Shown one piece after another: positions 16,535 to 26,228 of a stretch of 64,000 bases of DNA. Position 1 is the first letter of the stretch. Each line of letters starts with the position of its first letter. Below the pieces are notes generated by a model, which had not been told where the DNA came from, searched no databases, and saw nothing but the letters and a program-made list of their open reading frames with translations. Origin of the DNA: Amycolatopsis sp. NBRC 101858. Lineage in GTDB: Bacteria > Actinomycetota > Actinomycetes > Mycobacteriales > Pseudonocardiaceae. The stretch is from contig NZ_BSTD01000001.1 of the NCBI RefSeq assembly GCF_030269325.1, positions 1,876,681 through 1,940,680 of the forward strand, read 5' to 3'. The position numbers and the translations under genes were made by a program.

Positions 16535-16560
16535 TATACTTCGATCGTTGTCAAACGATC
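16535..16560 (+). promoter_or_regulatory. -10 box and overlapping operator of the arsR-like gene
   Basis: TATACT (16535-16540), then the inverted repeat GATCGTT-GTCA-AACGATC (16543-16560) covering the expected transcription start. The arrangement suits autorepression. Confidence 0.55.
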
Positions 16561-16579
16561 CAACTGTTGGGAGGCCGCG

Positions 16580-16885
16580 GTGGCCCGGACGCTGCCCCAG
16601 CCGGCGAGCGAAGCAATCGAGATCGTGACGGTGCTGCAGGCCTTGGCCGATCCCGTGCGCCTCGAGATCGTCCGCGAACTGGCTCAGGAGACCGAGCCGC
16701 GCAGCTGCGCGCTCGAGGAGTACGACGTCGACATCACGGCCGCGACGCTGTCGCACCACTGGCGCGTGCTGCGCGAAGCCGGCTTGACCACGACGACCGT
16801 CGAAGGCCGCCGGCGGTGGATCGTGCTTCGGCGTGACGACCTGCAGGCGCGGTTTCCCGGCCTGCTGAACGCCGTTCTGTCTTAA
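16580..16885 (+). CDS. ArsR-family winged-helix repressor
   Basis: 101 aa from GTG 16580 with GGGAGG upstream. Compact winged helix: LQALADPVRLEIVREL, then ITAATLSHHWRVLREAGLTTTTVEGRRRWIVLRRDDL. The recognition helix and beta-wing are clear. One Cys and scattered His residues give no clear metal site, so a non-metal ligand is plausible. Divergent from the MFS pump and flanked by GATCG palindromes, it probably represses both genes. The stop lies in CTTAAG, shared with the convergent Fic-like gene. Confidence 0.88.
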   Translation: MARTLPQPASEAIEIVTVLQALADPVRLEIVRELAQETEPRSCALEEYDVDITAATLSHHWRVLREAGLTTTTVEGRRRWIVLRRDDLQARFPGLLNAVLS

Positions 16886-17604
16886 GAAGCCGCGTCGGAA
16901 ATGCTCTTCGCTTCGCGCGCCCCCGCTTCGAACGCTTCGCAGCAGAAGAGCAGCCAAGCGCGTACGCCCTCGGGCTCCCCGCTCGCAAATCCTTCAGCCG
17001 CTTCGAGATAACGCGGCACGCGACGGAAGAACGCGACTTCGGGAATGCTCAAGGCCTTTGGATCCAAGCCCGTCGCGACCATCGTCAGCCGGGCGGCCGC
17101 GCGAGCCACGACGCCGTCCGCGCTGCCGAAAGGCTTGAGCGCCAACAGTTCCCCGTGCACGACCGCCGTCAAAACCGGGCCCGGCACGGACGTCGCGCCC
17201 GTCACCAGCTGAGCGAGCATTTCCAGGCGGCCGCCGCCGGAATGCGGGCGCCCCAACGCATCCGGGTCCGCGACGAGGTCCGCCGCGGCCAGGACGTGCA
17301 AGCGCGCCAGTGCCTGCATCGGTGCCCGGCGCCACGTCGGGAGCAGCGTCTCCAACGTCTCCGCGACCCGGAGCGAGCCGGCGAGGATCGGGTCGTCGAC
17401 CGCGCCGTCGGCGGGCAGTTCCGGGTTCGCGCCTTCGATACCGGCCGACGCGCGCGCCGCGCGGACCGACGCTTCGGCCGCCGTCGCCGCGCCGCCGCGG
17501 AGGTTGGCGGGGAGGCGGTGGACCGCGAACACCGCGTCCTGCGCGGACTTCGCGGCCGCCGCGACGCCTTCGAGGTCGAGGAGCGGCTTGAGCGGATCAG
17601 GCAT
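16882..17604 (-). CDS. Degenerate Fic-like protein of unknown function
   Basis: 240 aa, all-alpha, from ATG 17602-17604, overlapping the PRTase stop by 8 nt. SVRAARASAGIEGANPELP resembles the inhibitory-helix/substrate region of Fic proteins ((S)xxxE(G/N)). VVHGELLALKPFGSADGVVARAAARL sits where Fic has HPFxxGNGRxxR. The catalytic His is replaced by Lys and the GNGR loop is SADG, so AMP transfer is unlikely. Similar actinobacterial proteins are often labelled oxidoreductase without support. Probably a regulatory or binding descendant of Fic. Confidence 0.6.
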   Translation of the reverse strand: MPDPLKPLLDLEGVAAAAKSAQDAVFAVHRLPANLRGGAATAAEASVRAARASAGIEGANPELPADGAVDDPILAGSLRVAETLETLLPTWRRAPMQALARLHVLAAADLVADPDALGRPHSGGGRLEMLAQLVTGATSVPGPVLTAVVHGELLALKPFGSADGVVARAAARLTMVATGLDPKALSIPEVAFFRRVPRYLEAAEGFASGEPEGVRAWLLFCCEAFEAGAREAKSISDAAS

Positions 17605-18094
17605 CGAGGACCTGGCCTTCGCGGGAGACCACGGGCGGCAGCACCGACCACGGGAAGTTGATCCAGCGGTCGGTGTGCCGCCAGACGTACTCGCACTTGA
17701 CCGTGGAGTGCGGCTTTTCGTAGACGACGGCCGAGCGCACCTCGGCGACGTGCTCGACGCAGAAGTCGCGCACCAGCTTGAGCGTGGCGCCGGTGTCGGC
17801 GACGTCGTCGGCGATCAGCACCTTCTTGCTCGTCAGGTCGACGACGTTGGGCACCGGCGGCAGCATCACCGGGAGGTCGAGGCGCTGGTCGACGCCGGTG
17901 TAGAACTCGACGTTCATCACGTGCAGGTTCTTCACGTCGAGCGCGTAGCCGAGCGCGCCGGCGACGAACAGCCCGCCGCGCGCGATGGACAGGATGAGGT
18001 CCGGCGCGAAGCCGTCGTCGGCGATGGTGTGAGCCAGTTCACGGCTCGCCGTGCCGAACAGCTCCCAGCTCAGCTCTTCCCGCTCTTCGGCCAT
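17597..18094 (-). CDS. Purine-type phosphoribosyltransferase
   Basis: 165 aa from ATG 18092-18094. The PRPP-binding motif KVLIADDVADTGATLKLV (residues ~88-105) and the upstream LILSIARGGLFVAGALGYAL loop define a type I PRTase like xanthine/guanine PRTases. C-terminal WRHTDRWINFPWSV is the family aromatic segment that stacks on the base. Purine salvage in the cytoplasm; the exact base is unclear. Co-transcribed with the Fic-like gene (8-nt overlap). Confidence 0.82.
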   Translation of the reverse strand: MAEEREELSWELFGTASRELAHTIADDGFAPDLILSIARGGLFVAGALGYALDVKNLHVMNVEFYTGVDQRLDLPVMLPPVPNVVDLTSKKVLIADDVADTGATLKLVRDFCVEHVAEVRSAVVYEKPHSTVKCEYVWRHTDRWINFPWSVLPPVVSREGQVLDA

Positions 18095-18164
18095 CGATCT
18101 CGCCCCTTCGTCGTGGTCAGCCGAGCATAGGCAACGCCGAAGTGGACTTTGGAAATGCTCGAAA

Positions 18165-18187
18165 ATTGGCTATCAGGGAAAGCCAAT
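18165..18187. promoter_or_regulatory. Inverted repeat between divergent PRTase and GNAT genes
   Basis: ATTGGCT (18165-18171), 9 nt, AGCCAAT (18181-18187), within an AT-rich stretch just upstream of the GNAT start at 18208. Possible operator. Confidence 0.4.
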
Positions 18188-18207
18188 ATCGAGTTTACGG
18201 TGGTCAC

Positions 18208-18810
18208 GTGAGCGACTGGAGCACCCGACCGACCCTGTCCGGCAAGCACGTCCGCCTGGAGCCGCTGACGGCCGAGCACGCCAAGGGCCTGTTCGAGGCC
18301 GGCGCCGACCCGGGCATCTGGGCGTGGCTGAGCATCCGGCAGCCGGGGGATCTTCCCGCGGCCGAGCGGATGGTCGAAGACGCGCTCGCCGACCCCGACC
18401 GGCGGCCCTTCGCGCAGATCGACGTCTCATCCGGCCGCGTCGCCGGGACGACGTCGTACTACCAGGTCGTCGAGAAGCACCGGATCCTCTCGATCGGGCA
18501 CACGTGGATCGGCGCGGACTGGCAGCGCACCGGGCTGAACACCGAGTCGAAGCTGCTGCTGCTCACCCACGCGTTCGAAACCCTTGACGCGCAACGGGTC
18601 TGCTGGGAGACCGACATCCGCAACCTGCGCTCGCAACGCGCCATCGAACGGCTTGGCGCGCTTCGCGAGGGCGTGCTGCGCGCGCACCGGATCCGGCCGG
18701 ACGGCTCGTCGCGCGACACCGTCACCTATTCGATGCTGGCACCGGAGTGGCCGGCGGCGAAGGCGCGGCTGAACGAACGCTTAGTCACCGGGCCTCGCCT
18801 GGCTCGGTGA
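18208..18810 (+). CDS. RimJ/RimL-type GNAT acetyltransferase
   Basis: 200 aa from GTG 18208. Opens LSGKHVRLEPLTAEHAKGLFEA and has the family body (SIGHTWIGADWQRTGLNTESKLLLLTHAFETL, then WETDIRNLRSQRAIERLGALREGVLR). Members N-acetylate protein N-termini, amines or antibiotics; the target here is unknown. A TTA codon at 18781-18783 near the 3' end is rare for this genome and could make full translation depend on the bldA-type tRNA. Confidence 0.82.
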   Translation: MSDWSTRPTLSGKHVRLEPLTAEHAKGLFEAGADPGIWAWLSIRQPGDLPAAERMVEDALADPDRRPFAQIDVSSGRVAGTTSYYQVVEKHRILSIGHTWIGADWQRTGLNTESKLLLLTHAFETLDAQRVCWETDIRNLRSQRAIERLGALREGVLRAHRIRPDGSSRDTVTYSMLAPEWPAAKARLNERLVTGPRLAR

Positions 18811-18910
18811 AACGACAGGGCAACGTGGGTGCAACCTTTTACAAGGCGGACTAACGTCGCTAGCGTGCCGCTAGCCGTCATGTCGGCGCACTACAGGAGG
18901 CCTTGCAACC

Positions 18911-20893
<1,983 letters not shown>

Positions 20894-20911
20894 GCTAGCG
20901 TTCCTCTTGTC

Positions 20912-20948
20912 AGAGCCCTTCCGGCTTCGCGCCGGGAGGGCTCTTTCA
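20912..20948 (+). terminator. Intrinsic terminator after acs
   Basis: Arms AGAGCCCTTCCGGC (20912-20925) and GCCGGGAGGGCTCT (20931-20944), loop TTCGC, then TTC. Confidence 0.8.
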
Positions 20949-21036
20949 TGAACCCCCCGAGCGGCGCACTTCGAACGCATGTTCTACACTGTGCCGCGAA
21001 CCACACCCCCTTCCCGGGCAAGGAGACGACACGACG

Positions 21037-21531
21037 ATGACCGTGGATGTCCTGACGCACGACGAGGAAACGGCCGAAGCTCCGGCGACCACCGAGGCGC
21101 CGGCCACCGACGTTCCCGCCGCCGAGGCGACGACCGTCACCGAGTCCGCGTCCCCGGCCGCTTCGGACGACTCGGCTCCCGCCGAGCCCGCCGCCGAAGA
21201 GGCCCCCAAGCCGAAGCGTGGCCGCCCGAAGGGTGCGGCGACCGCGTCGACGGCGAAGAAGACCCGCACGGTCGAGCTGATCCTGACCGTCACCGGCACC
21301 GCCGATGGCGAGTGGCAGGCCGAGCTGAAGAACGGCTCGAAGTGGGTCGCGAAGGGCCTGGAGATCCCCGCCGCCGCGGTGTCGCGCGCGGCGAAGGAGC
21401 TGCACTCCGACCTGTCCGGCCCGATCGACGAGGTGATCAACCAGGCCCGCGAAGCGCAGGCCGCGAAGGTCGCCGCGCTCGAAGCCGAGCTCGAGAAGGC
21501 CAAGCAGGCCCTCGCCGAGCTGGACGCCTGA
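21037..21531 (+). CDS. AT-hook-like actinobacterial protein (DUF6319-type)
   Basis: 164 aa from ATG 21037 (GGAGACGACACGACG upstream). A ~55-residue Ala/Pro/Glu/Thr-rich acidic lead is followed by KPKRGRPKG, a close match to the AT-hook core. Then comes a ~50-residue beta-rich domain (TVELILTVTGTADGEWQAELKNGSKWV) and a C-terminal coiled coil (AAKVAALEAELEKAKQALAEL). Probably a small DNA-associated protein. Family name from memory; no function known. Own transcription unit with a terminator after it. Confidence 0.6.
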   Translation: MTVDVLTHDEETAEAPATTEAPATDVPAAEATTVTESASPAASDDSAPAEPAAEEAPKPKRGRPKGAATASTAKKTRTVELILTVTGTADGEWQAELKNGSKWVAKGLEIPAAAVSRAAKELHSDLSGPIDEVINQAREAQAAKVAALEAELEKAKQALAELDA

Positions 21532-21547
21532 GCTTCATCCCAGGAGA

Positions 21548-21582
21548 CGCCCGGTTCCGCCTCGAGCGGGGCCGGGCGTTTC
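21548..21582 (+). terminator. Intrinsic terminator after the AT-hook gene
   Basis: Arms CGCCCGG (21548-21554) and CCGGGCG (21572-21578), with additional internal pairing of CCGC with GCGG, then TTTCC. Confidence 0.65.
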
Positions 21583-21593
21583 CGCTTTCCAGG

Positions 21594-21643
21594 GTCGGCT
21601 CGCGTACCCGGACAGTCGGCTCGCGTACCTGGAGGGTCGACTC
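21594..21643. repeat. 21-bp tandem direct repeat
   Basis: GTCGGCTCGCGTACCCGGA at 21594 and GTCGGCTCGCGTACCTGGA at 21615 differ by one base. A partial third copy (GTCGACTC) starts at 21636 and reaches the stop codon of the cupin gene. Confidence 0.75.
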
Positions 21644-21992
21644 AGGCGATCGGGGGGCGCCCGGGCAGGGGTGACTTGAACTCGACCCACATCGAGTCCG
21701 TCAGGGCCTCCACGTGGTGGTCCACCCCGCGCGGGTGCAGCACCGAATCCCCCGGCTCCAGCACCGCCTCGGCGCCGTCCACCGCGCCGCGCAGCTTGCC
21801 CGACAGGACGTAGACGATCGAGTCGTGGTCGTGCGCATGGGTCGGGGACGCCACGCCGGCCGGGTAGTGGATCAGGTACGCCAGGCCGCTCTCGGCCGTC
21901 TCCAGCAGCCGGAAGCGGCCCTCGCCGCCCCGGAGCGGCAGGCCCTCCACCGTCTTCAGCGGCTGCCACACTTGCTCGTCCATGCCGCCCAT
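21642..21992 (-). CDS. Small cupin-fold protein
   Basis: 116 aa from ATG 21990-21992 (ATG 21983 and an upstream GTG are alternatives). Single cupin barrel: HYPAGVASPTHAHDHDSIVYVLSGKLR holds the first motif (three His plus Glu-like position), and EPGDSVLHPRGVDHHVEAL holds the second with His. Metal binding is likely. Such proteins act as sugar or amino-acid dioxygenases, isomerases or sensors; no specific role can be assigned. It sits alone between the AT-hook gene and the iron-box region. Confidence 0.7.
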   Translation of the reverse strand: MGGMDEQVWQPLKTVEGLPLRGGEGRFRLLETAESGLAYLIHYPAGVASPTHAHDHDSIVYVLSGKLRGAVDGAEAVLEPGDSVLHPRGVDHHVEALTDSMWVEFKSPLPGRPPIA

Positions 21993-22028
21993 GATGACCC
22001 AGAACCGCTGAGTCCACACAGGACTCGC

Positions 22029-22062
22029 TTAGGTTAGGCACGCGTTAATTAGGCGAACCTGA
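22029..22062 (+). promoter_or_regulatory. DtxR/IdeR-like iron box upstream of VIT
   Basis: TTAGGTTAGGC (22029-22039) equals the left half of the iron-box consensus. The overlapping element TTAATTAGGCGAACCTGA (22045-22062) matches the consensus at 13 of 18 positions. About 50-85 nt before the VIT start. Iron-dependent control is inferred. Confidence 0.55.
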
Positions 22063-22112
22063 CCCAAATCGGAGGTCTCGCCACGATTCTCCGTTCGTGT
22101 TTCACTGGTCCG

Positions 22113-22844
22113 GTGACCGAAACGATTGACGGTGACGCCGTGGAGCACGCCGCGCACGAACCGCACCAGGACGTGGGCGGGAAGCTGAACTGGCTGCGGG
22201 CCGGGGTTCTCGGGGCGAACGACGGGATCGTGTCCGTCGCCGGGATCGTCGTCGGCGTCGCCGGCGCGACCACCGAAAGCACCACGATCCTCACCGCGGG
22301 AATCGCCGGGCTCGTCGCCGGCGCGTTTTCCATGGCCGGCGGGGAATACGTCTCCGTGAGCACCCAGCGCGACACCGAACAGGCCTTGCTCCGGCTGGAA
22401 AAGCAGGAGCTCAAGACGATGCCGGAGGCCGAGGAGCGCGAGCTGGCGGGGATTTACGAGGAAAAGGGCCTTTCGCCCGACCTGGCCGCCCAGGTCGCTC
22501 GTGAACTGACCGAAAAGGACGCCCTGCACGCGCACGCGGAAGCCGAGCTCGGCATCGACCCGGACAACCTGACGAGCCCGTGGCAGGCGGCCTGGGCGTC
22601 CCTGCTGGCGTTCTCGGTCGGCGCGCTGCTGCCGATCCTGTCCATCGCCTGGGCCGGCGTCTCCCTGCGGGTGTGGGCGTGCGCGGCCGCGGTCGTCGTC
22701 GGCCTCACGCTGACCGGGTGGGTCAGCGCGAGGCTCGGCGACGCGAACGTGGGGCGCGCGATCCTCCGCAACGTCGGCGTCGGCGCCCTCACCATGGTGG
22801 TGACCTACTTCGTCGGGGTGATCTTCGGCGTCACCGTGGGCTAG
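22113..22844 (+). CDS. VIT1/CCC1-family Fe/Mn transporter
   Basis: 243 aa from GTG 22113. LNWLRAGVLGANDGIVSVAGIVVGVAGA is the signature first helix of VIT proteins, and AGAFSMAGGEYVSVSTQRDTE is the second conserved helix with its metal-site Glu. A cytoplasmic metal-binding insert rich in Glu (EKQELKTMPEAEERELAGIYEEKG) is followed by three C-terminal helices. It exports cytosolic Fe2+/Mn2+. The upstream iron box supports an iron-detoxification role. The stop shares the CTAG tetranucleotide with the convergent POT gene. Confidence 0.88.
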   Translation: MTETIDGDAVEHAAHEPHQDVGGKLNWLRAGVLGANDGIVSVAGIVVGVAGATTESTTILTAGIAGLVAGAFSMAGGEYVSVSTQRDTEQALLRLEKQELKTMPEAEERELAGIYEEKGLSPDLAAQVARELTEKDALHAHAEAELGIDPDNLTSPWQAAWASLLAFSVGALLPILSIAWAGVSLRVWACAAAVVVGLTLTGWVSARLGDANVGRAILRNVGVGALTMVVTYFVGVIFGVTVG

Positions 22845-24298
22845 TGCACGCCCTTCATCAGCTTGCGGATGAAGGGGATGCCCAGGAACAGCAGGATGCC
22901 GACGCCGATCGCGACCCCGCCGACCGTGCTGAAGTACGGCGCTTCGTCGTCGACCGAGTAGTACTCGGCGAGCTTGCCGGACATCGCCGTGCCGAACGAG
23001 ATCGACAGGAAGTTCAGCGCGACCATCTGCGTCCGGAACGCCTCGGGTGCGAGCTTCGTCGAGAGCGACAGCCCGACCGGGGAGAGGCACAGCTCGGCGA
23101 TCGTGAAGACGAACAGGATGCCGACCATCGCGAGCATCGGGCTCGCGTTCTTGCCGCTGCCCACCATCGGCAGGAACAGCAGGAACGCCGCGCCCATCAG
23201 CACCGTCCCGAGGACGAACTTCATCGGCGTCGACGGCTGGCGCTCGCCGAGCTTCGTCCACAGGGCCGCCAGCACCGGGGCGAACACGATGATGAACACC
23301 GGGTTGATCGAGTTGACCCAGGACACCGGCAGCTCCCAGCCGAACAGGCTCCGGTTCAGCCGCTGGTCGGTGTAGGCCGCGACGACCGTGAACTGCTGCT
23401 GGTAGAGCGAGAAGAACACCGCGCTGGCGATGAACATCGGGATGAACGAGAACACCCGGCTGCGCTCGTCGCCGGTGATCTTGCTGCTGGTCAGGATGAC
23501 GAGGAAGTAGATCACCGAGATCACGCCGACCACCCACACGACGACGTCGGCGAGGTTGCCCGGGTTGACGACGCCGGTCAGCACCAGCACCACGATCGCG
23601 GCGACCAGCAGGAGGGCGGCGCCGACCGCGAGCGCGCGCTGCGACGACGGCAGCGGGTTCGGCACCTCCTTGGCCTTGTCGCCGAGGTTCTTGCGGCCGA
23701 CCGTGTACTGGATCAGGCCGAGCGCCATGCCGATCGCGGCGAGGCCGAAGCCGAGGTGGAAGCCGACCTCCGTCTGCGCGAGCCCGGTCAGCAGCGGCCC
23801 GACGAAGCCGCCGAGGTTGACGCCCATGTAGAAGATCGTGAAGCCGGCGTCGCGCCGCTCGTCGCCTTCGGCGTAGAGCGTGCCGACGATCGCCGTCGCG
23901 TTGGACTTCAGCCCGCCACTGCCGACGGCGACGCAGACCAGGCCGACGCCGATGCCGCCCAGGCCCGGCAGCAGCGCCAGGCTGATGTGGCCGATCATGA
24001 TCAGCACGGCGCTGTAGAACAGCGTGCGTTCGGAGCCGAGCAGCCGGTCGGCGACCCAGGCGCCGATGACGGCGGAGAGGTAGACCAGGCCGCCGTACGC
24101 GCCGACGATGCCGAGCGCGGACTCCTGCGCCAGGCCCAGGCCACCCTGTTCGACCTTGTAGTAGAGGTAGATCGGCAGGATGCCGAGCATCCCGTAGTAG
24201 GAGAAGCGCTCCCACATCTCCACGCCGAAGAGGTTCGCCAGCCCTCGTGGGTGCCCGAAGAACCTCGTGTCCTGCTGGACCTCGGTAGAGGTGCTCAC
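22841..24298 (-). CDS. POT/PTR-family proton-dependent oligopeptide symporter
   Basis: 485 aa from GTG 24296-24298 with GGAAG upstream. PTR2 signatures: LFGVEMWERFSYYGMLGILPIYL (ExxER-type motif on helix 1) and the helix 4-5 motif FTIFYMGVNLGGFVGPLLTG. About twelve to fourteen membrane segments. Imports di- and tripeptides with protons; it could recover peptides released from wall turnover, but no operon link to the muropeptide genes exists. Diverges from nhaA with about 190 nt between starts. Confidence 0.9.
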   Translation of the reverse strand: MSTSTEVQQDTRFFGHPRGLANLFGVEMWERFSYYGMLGILPIYLYYKVEQGGLGLAQESALGIVGAYGGLVYLSAVIGAWVADRLLGSERTLFYSAVLIMIGHISLALLPGLGGIGVGLVCVAVGSGGLKSNATAIVGTLYAEGDERRDAGFTIFYMGVNLGGFVGPLLTGLAQTEVGFHLGFGLAAIGMALGLIQYTVGRKNLGDKAKEVPNPLPSSQRALAVGAALLLVAAIVVLVLTGVVNPGNLADVVVWVVGVISVIYFLVILTSSKITGDERSRVFSFIPMFIASAVFFSLYQQQFTVVAAYTDQRLNRSLFGWELPVSWVNSINPVFIIVFAPVLAALWTKLGERQPSTPMKFVLGTVLMGAAFLLFLPMVGSGKNASPMLAMVGILFVFTIAELCLSPVGLSLSTKLAPEAFRTQMVALNFLSISFGTAMSGKLAEYYSVDDEAPYFSTVGGVAIGVGILLFLGIPFIRKLMKGVH

Positions 24299-24485
24299 AA
24301 CTCTGTCTTCCTTTGTCTCGGACTTCGTTGTCGCTTGGCATGCTATGAGCACACCGTGTGACCCACCACCGGCACCCGGTGTGGCGGTCGCCATAACGGT
24401 CCGTGACAAAGAGACGTTAAAATTTCACCAAGGTGCGCCGGGAAGCCTGGTCGGCAACAGTGACCAGCGACCCCAGGAGCTGCCC

Positions 24486-25664
24486 GTGTCCCGCCCGTTG
24501 ACCGAGTTCGCGCGCTACCTGCGCACCGAAACCACCGGCGGGCTCATCCTGCTGGCGGCCACCGCCGTTGCCCTGATCTGGGCGAATTCGCCACTGCGGG
24601 ACAGCTACCACGCGGTGCGCGACTTCCGGCTCGGCCCGGAGCTCCTCCACCTGAACCTCACGATCGGTGACTGGGCGAAGGACGGCCTGCTCGCGCTCTT
24701 CTTCTTCGTCGCCGGGCTGGAGCTCAAGCGCGAGCTCGTCATCGGCGAGCTGTCCCGGTTCAAGCAGGCCGTGCTGCCGATCGTGGCCGCGCTCGGCGGC
24801 ATGGTGGTGCCCGCGCTCGTCGCGCTGAGCGTCGGCTGGGGAACGCCGGGCATCGAGCGGGCCTGGGCGATCCCGGTCGCCACGGACATCGCGTTCGCCC
24901 TCGGCGTGCTGGCCCTGACCGCCTCGAACCTGCCCTCGAGCGCGCGGGTGTTCCTGCTGTCGCTGGCCGTCGTGGACGACCTCGGCGCGATCGTCGTCAT
25001 CGCCGTGCTGTTCACGACCGGCTTCGACCTGGTCGCGGTGGCCGTCGCCGTCGTGGCGCTGGCGCTGTACGCCTTCCTGCAGCACCGCCGCGTCCGGACG
25101 CCGTGGCTGTACGTGCCGCTCGCGCTGGTCACCTGGGTCGCGGTGCACTCGGCGGGCATCCACGCGACGATCGCCGGCGTCGCGCTGGGCCTGCTCACCC
25201 GCGTCCGCGCCGACGAAGGCGAGGCCGAGGCTCCGGCGCTGCGCTTGGAACACCGGCTCCAGCCGTGGTCGGCCGCCGTCGCCGTGCCGGTGTTCGCGCT
25301 GTTCGCGGCGGGCATCTCGGTCAGCGGCGACGCGCTGGGCGCGGTGTTCACGACGGCGTTGCCGCTCGCGATTCTCGCCGGGCTGCTCGGCGGCAAGGTC
25401 GTCGGGATCTTCGGGGCGAGCCTCCTGGCGGTCCGGCTCGAGCTAGCCGAGAAACCACGCGGGATGGGCTGGCGGGACATGGCCGCGTTGTCCGTGCTCG
25501 GCGGGGTCGGGTTCACGGTCAGCCTGCTGATCGCCGACCTGGCCCTGCCGACGGAGGCGAGCGAGCTGGCCAAGGCGGCGGTGCTGATCGCGTCCGCGCT
25601 GGCTTCCCTGCTGGCGGCGGCGATGCTGCTGAAGCGGAGCCGGGTGCACGCCGAGAGGGATTGA
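24486..25664 (+). CDS. nhaA: Na+/H+ antiporter NhaA
   Basis: 392 aa from GTG 24486 (CCAGGAG upstream). FFFVAGLELKRELVIGEL and the ion-binding double Asp in LSLAVVDDLGAIVVIAVLF are diagnostic, as is GLLGGKVVGIFGAS. Eleven to twelve membrane helices. It exchanges cytoplasmic Na+ for H+ and supports pH and salt tolerance. Short gap to the downstream membrane protein gene, possibly one transcript. Confidence 0.93.
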   Translation: MSRPLTEFARYLRTETTGGLILLAATAVALIWANSPLRDSYHAVRDFRLGPELLHLNLTIGDWAKDGLLALFFFVAGLELKRELVIGELSRFKQAVLPIVAALGGMVVPALVALSVGWGTPGIERAWAIPVATDIAFALGVLALTASNLPSSARVFLLSLAVVDDLGAIVVIAVLFTTGFDLVAVAVAVVALALYAFLQHRRVRTPWLYVPLALVTWVAVHSAGIHATIAGVALGLLTRVRADEGEAEAPALRLEHRLQPWSAAVAVPVFALFAAGISVSGDALGAVFTTALPLAILAGLLGGKVVGIFGASLLAVRLELAEKPRGMGWRDMAALSVLGGVGFTVSLLIADLALPTEASELAKAAVLIASALASLLAAAMLLKRSRVHAERD

Positions 25665-25723
25665 TCCACGACACTCGGCTACGCCGCCGCGCCCGGTTTC
25701 GGGACACATGGCACGATGACCCG

Positions 25724-26224
25724 GTGAGCAGCCCCAAGCACGAACGCACCGGCCCCGACGGCGTGGGGGCCGTGCCTTACCTCCCGCTGTCCTCCGACTC
25801 CGACGTCCCCGGCGACCAGTCGCTCGGCAGGCTCGTCGGCGACGCGACCCAGCACATCTCGACCCTGGTCCGGGCCGAGATGGAGCTCGCGAAGTCCGAG
25901 CTGGTCGGCGAGGTGAAGAAGGGCCTCAAGGGGGCCGTCTACTTCCTGATCGCGCTGACCGTCCTCCTGTACAGCTCGTTCTTCTTCTTTTTCTTCCTCG
26001 CCGAAGGCTTCGCGGACTGGTTCCGGTCGCTGCACCGCTGGGGCGCGTTCGGCATCGTGTTCGCCGTGATGCTGCTGGTCGCGGGCGCGGCCGGGTTCCT
26101 CGGCTACCGCAAGGTGAAGAAGTTCAAGGCACCGGAGCGGACGATCGCCAGCGTCAAGGAGACCGCCGCCGCGCTGAAGCCGCAGAAGGCGCCCGACGCC
26201 GACCTGACCACCACCCGCGACTGA
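25724..26224 (+). CDS. Rv3669-like two-helix membrane protein (Holin-X/DUF1469 type)
   Basis: 166 aa from GTG 25724. A ~35-residue acidic/Pro lead is followed by an amphipathic helix (DATQHISTLVRAEMELAKSELVGEVKKGLKG), then two membrane segments (AVYFLIALTVLLYSSFFFFFFLAEG and FGIVFAVMLLVAGAAGFLGY) and a basic tail. This is the actinobacterial phage-holin-superfamily membrane protein architecture; no phage genes are nearby. It stands immediately before the ephE-like gene (4-nt gap), as in M. tuberculosis. Role unknown, perhaps envelope stress. Confidence 0.75.
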   Translation: MSSPKHERTGPDGVGAVPYLPLSSDSDVPGDQSLGRLVGDATQHISTLVRAEMELAKSELVGEVKKGLKGAVYFLIALTVLLYSSFFFFFFLAEGFADWFRSLHRWGAFGIVFAVMLLVAGAAGFLGYRKVKKFKAPERTIASVKETAAALKPQKAPDADLTTTRD

Positions 26225-26228
26225 GGCG

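Noticed and set aside
25724..26224. Holin-like protein as evidence of a prophage
   Set aside because: No phage structural, integrase or lysis genes nearby and the gene sits in a conserved chromosomal context.
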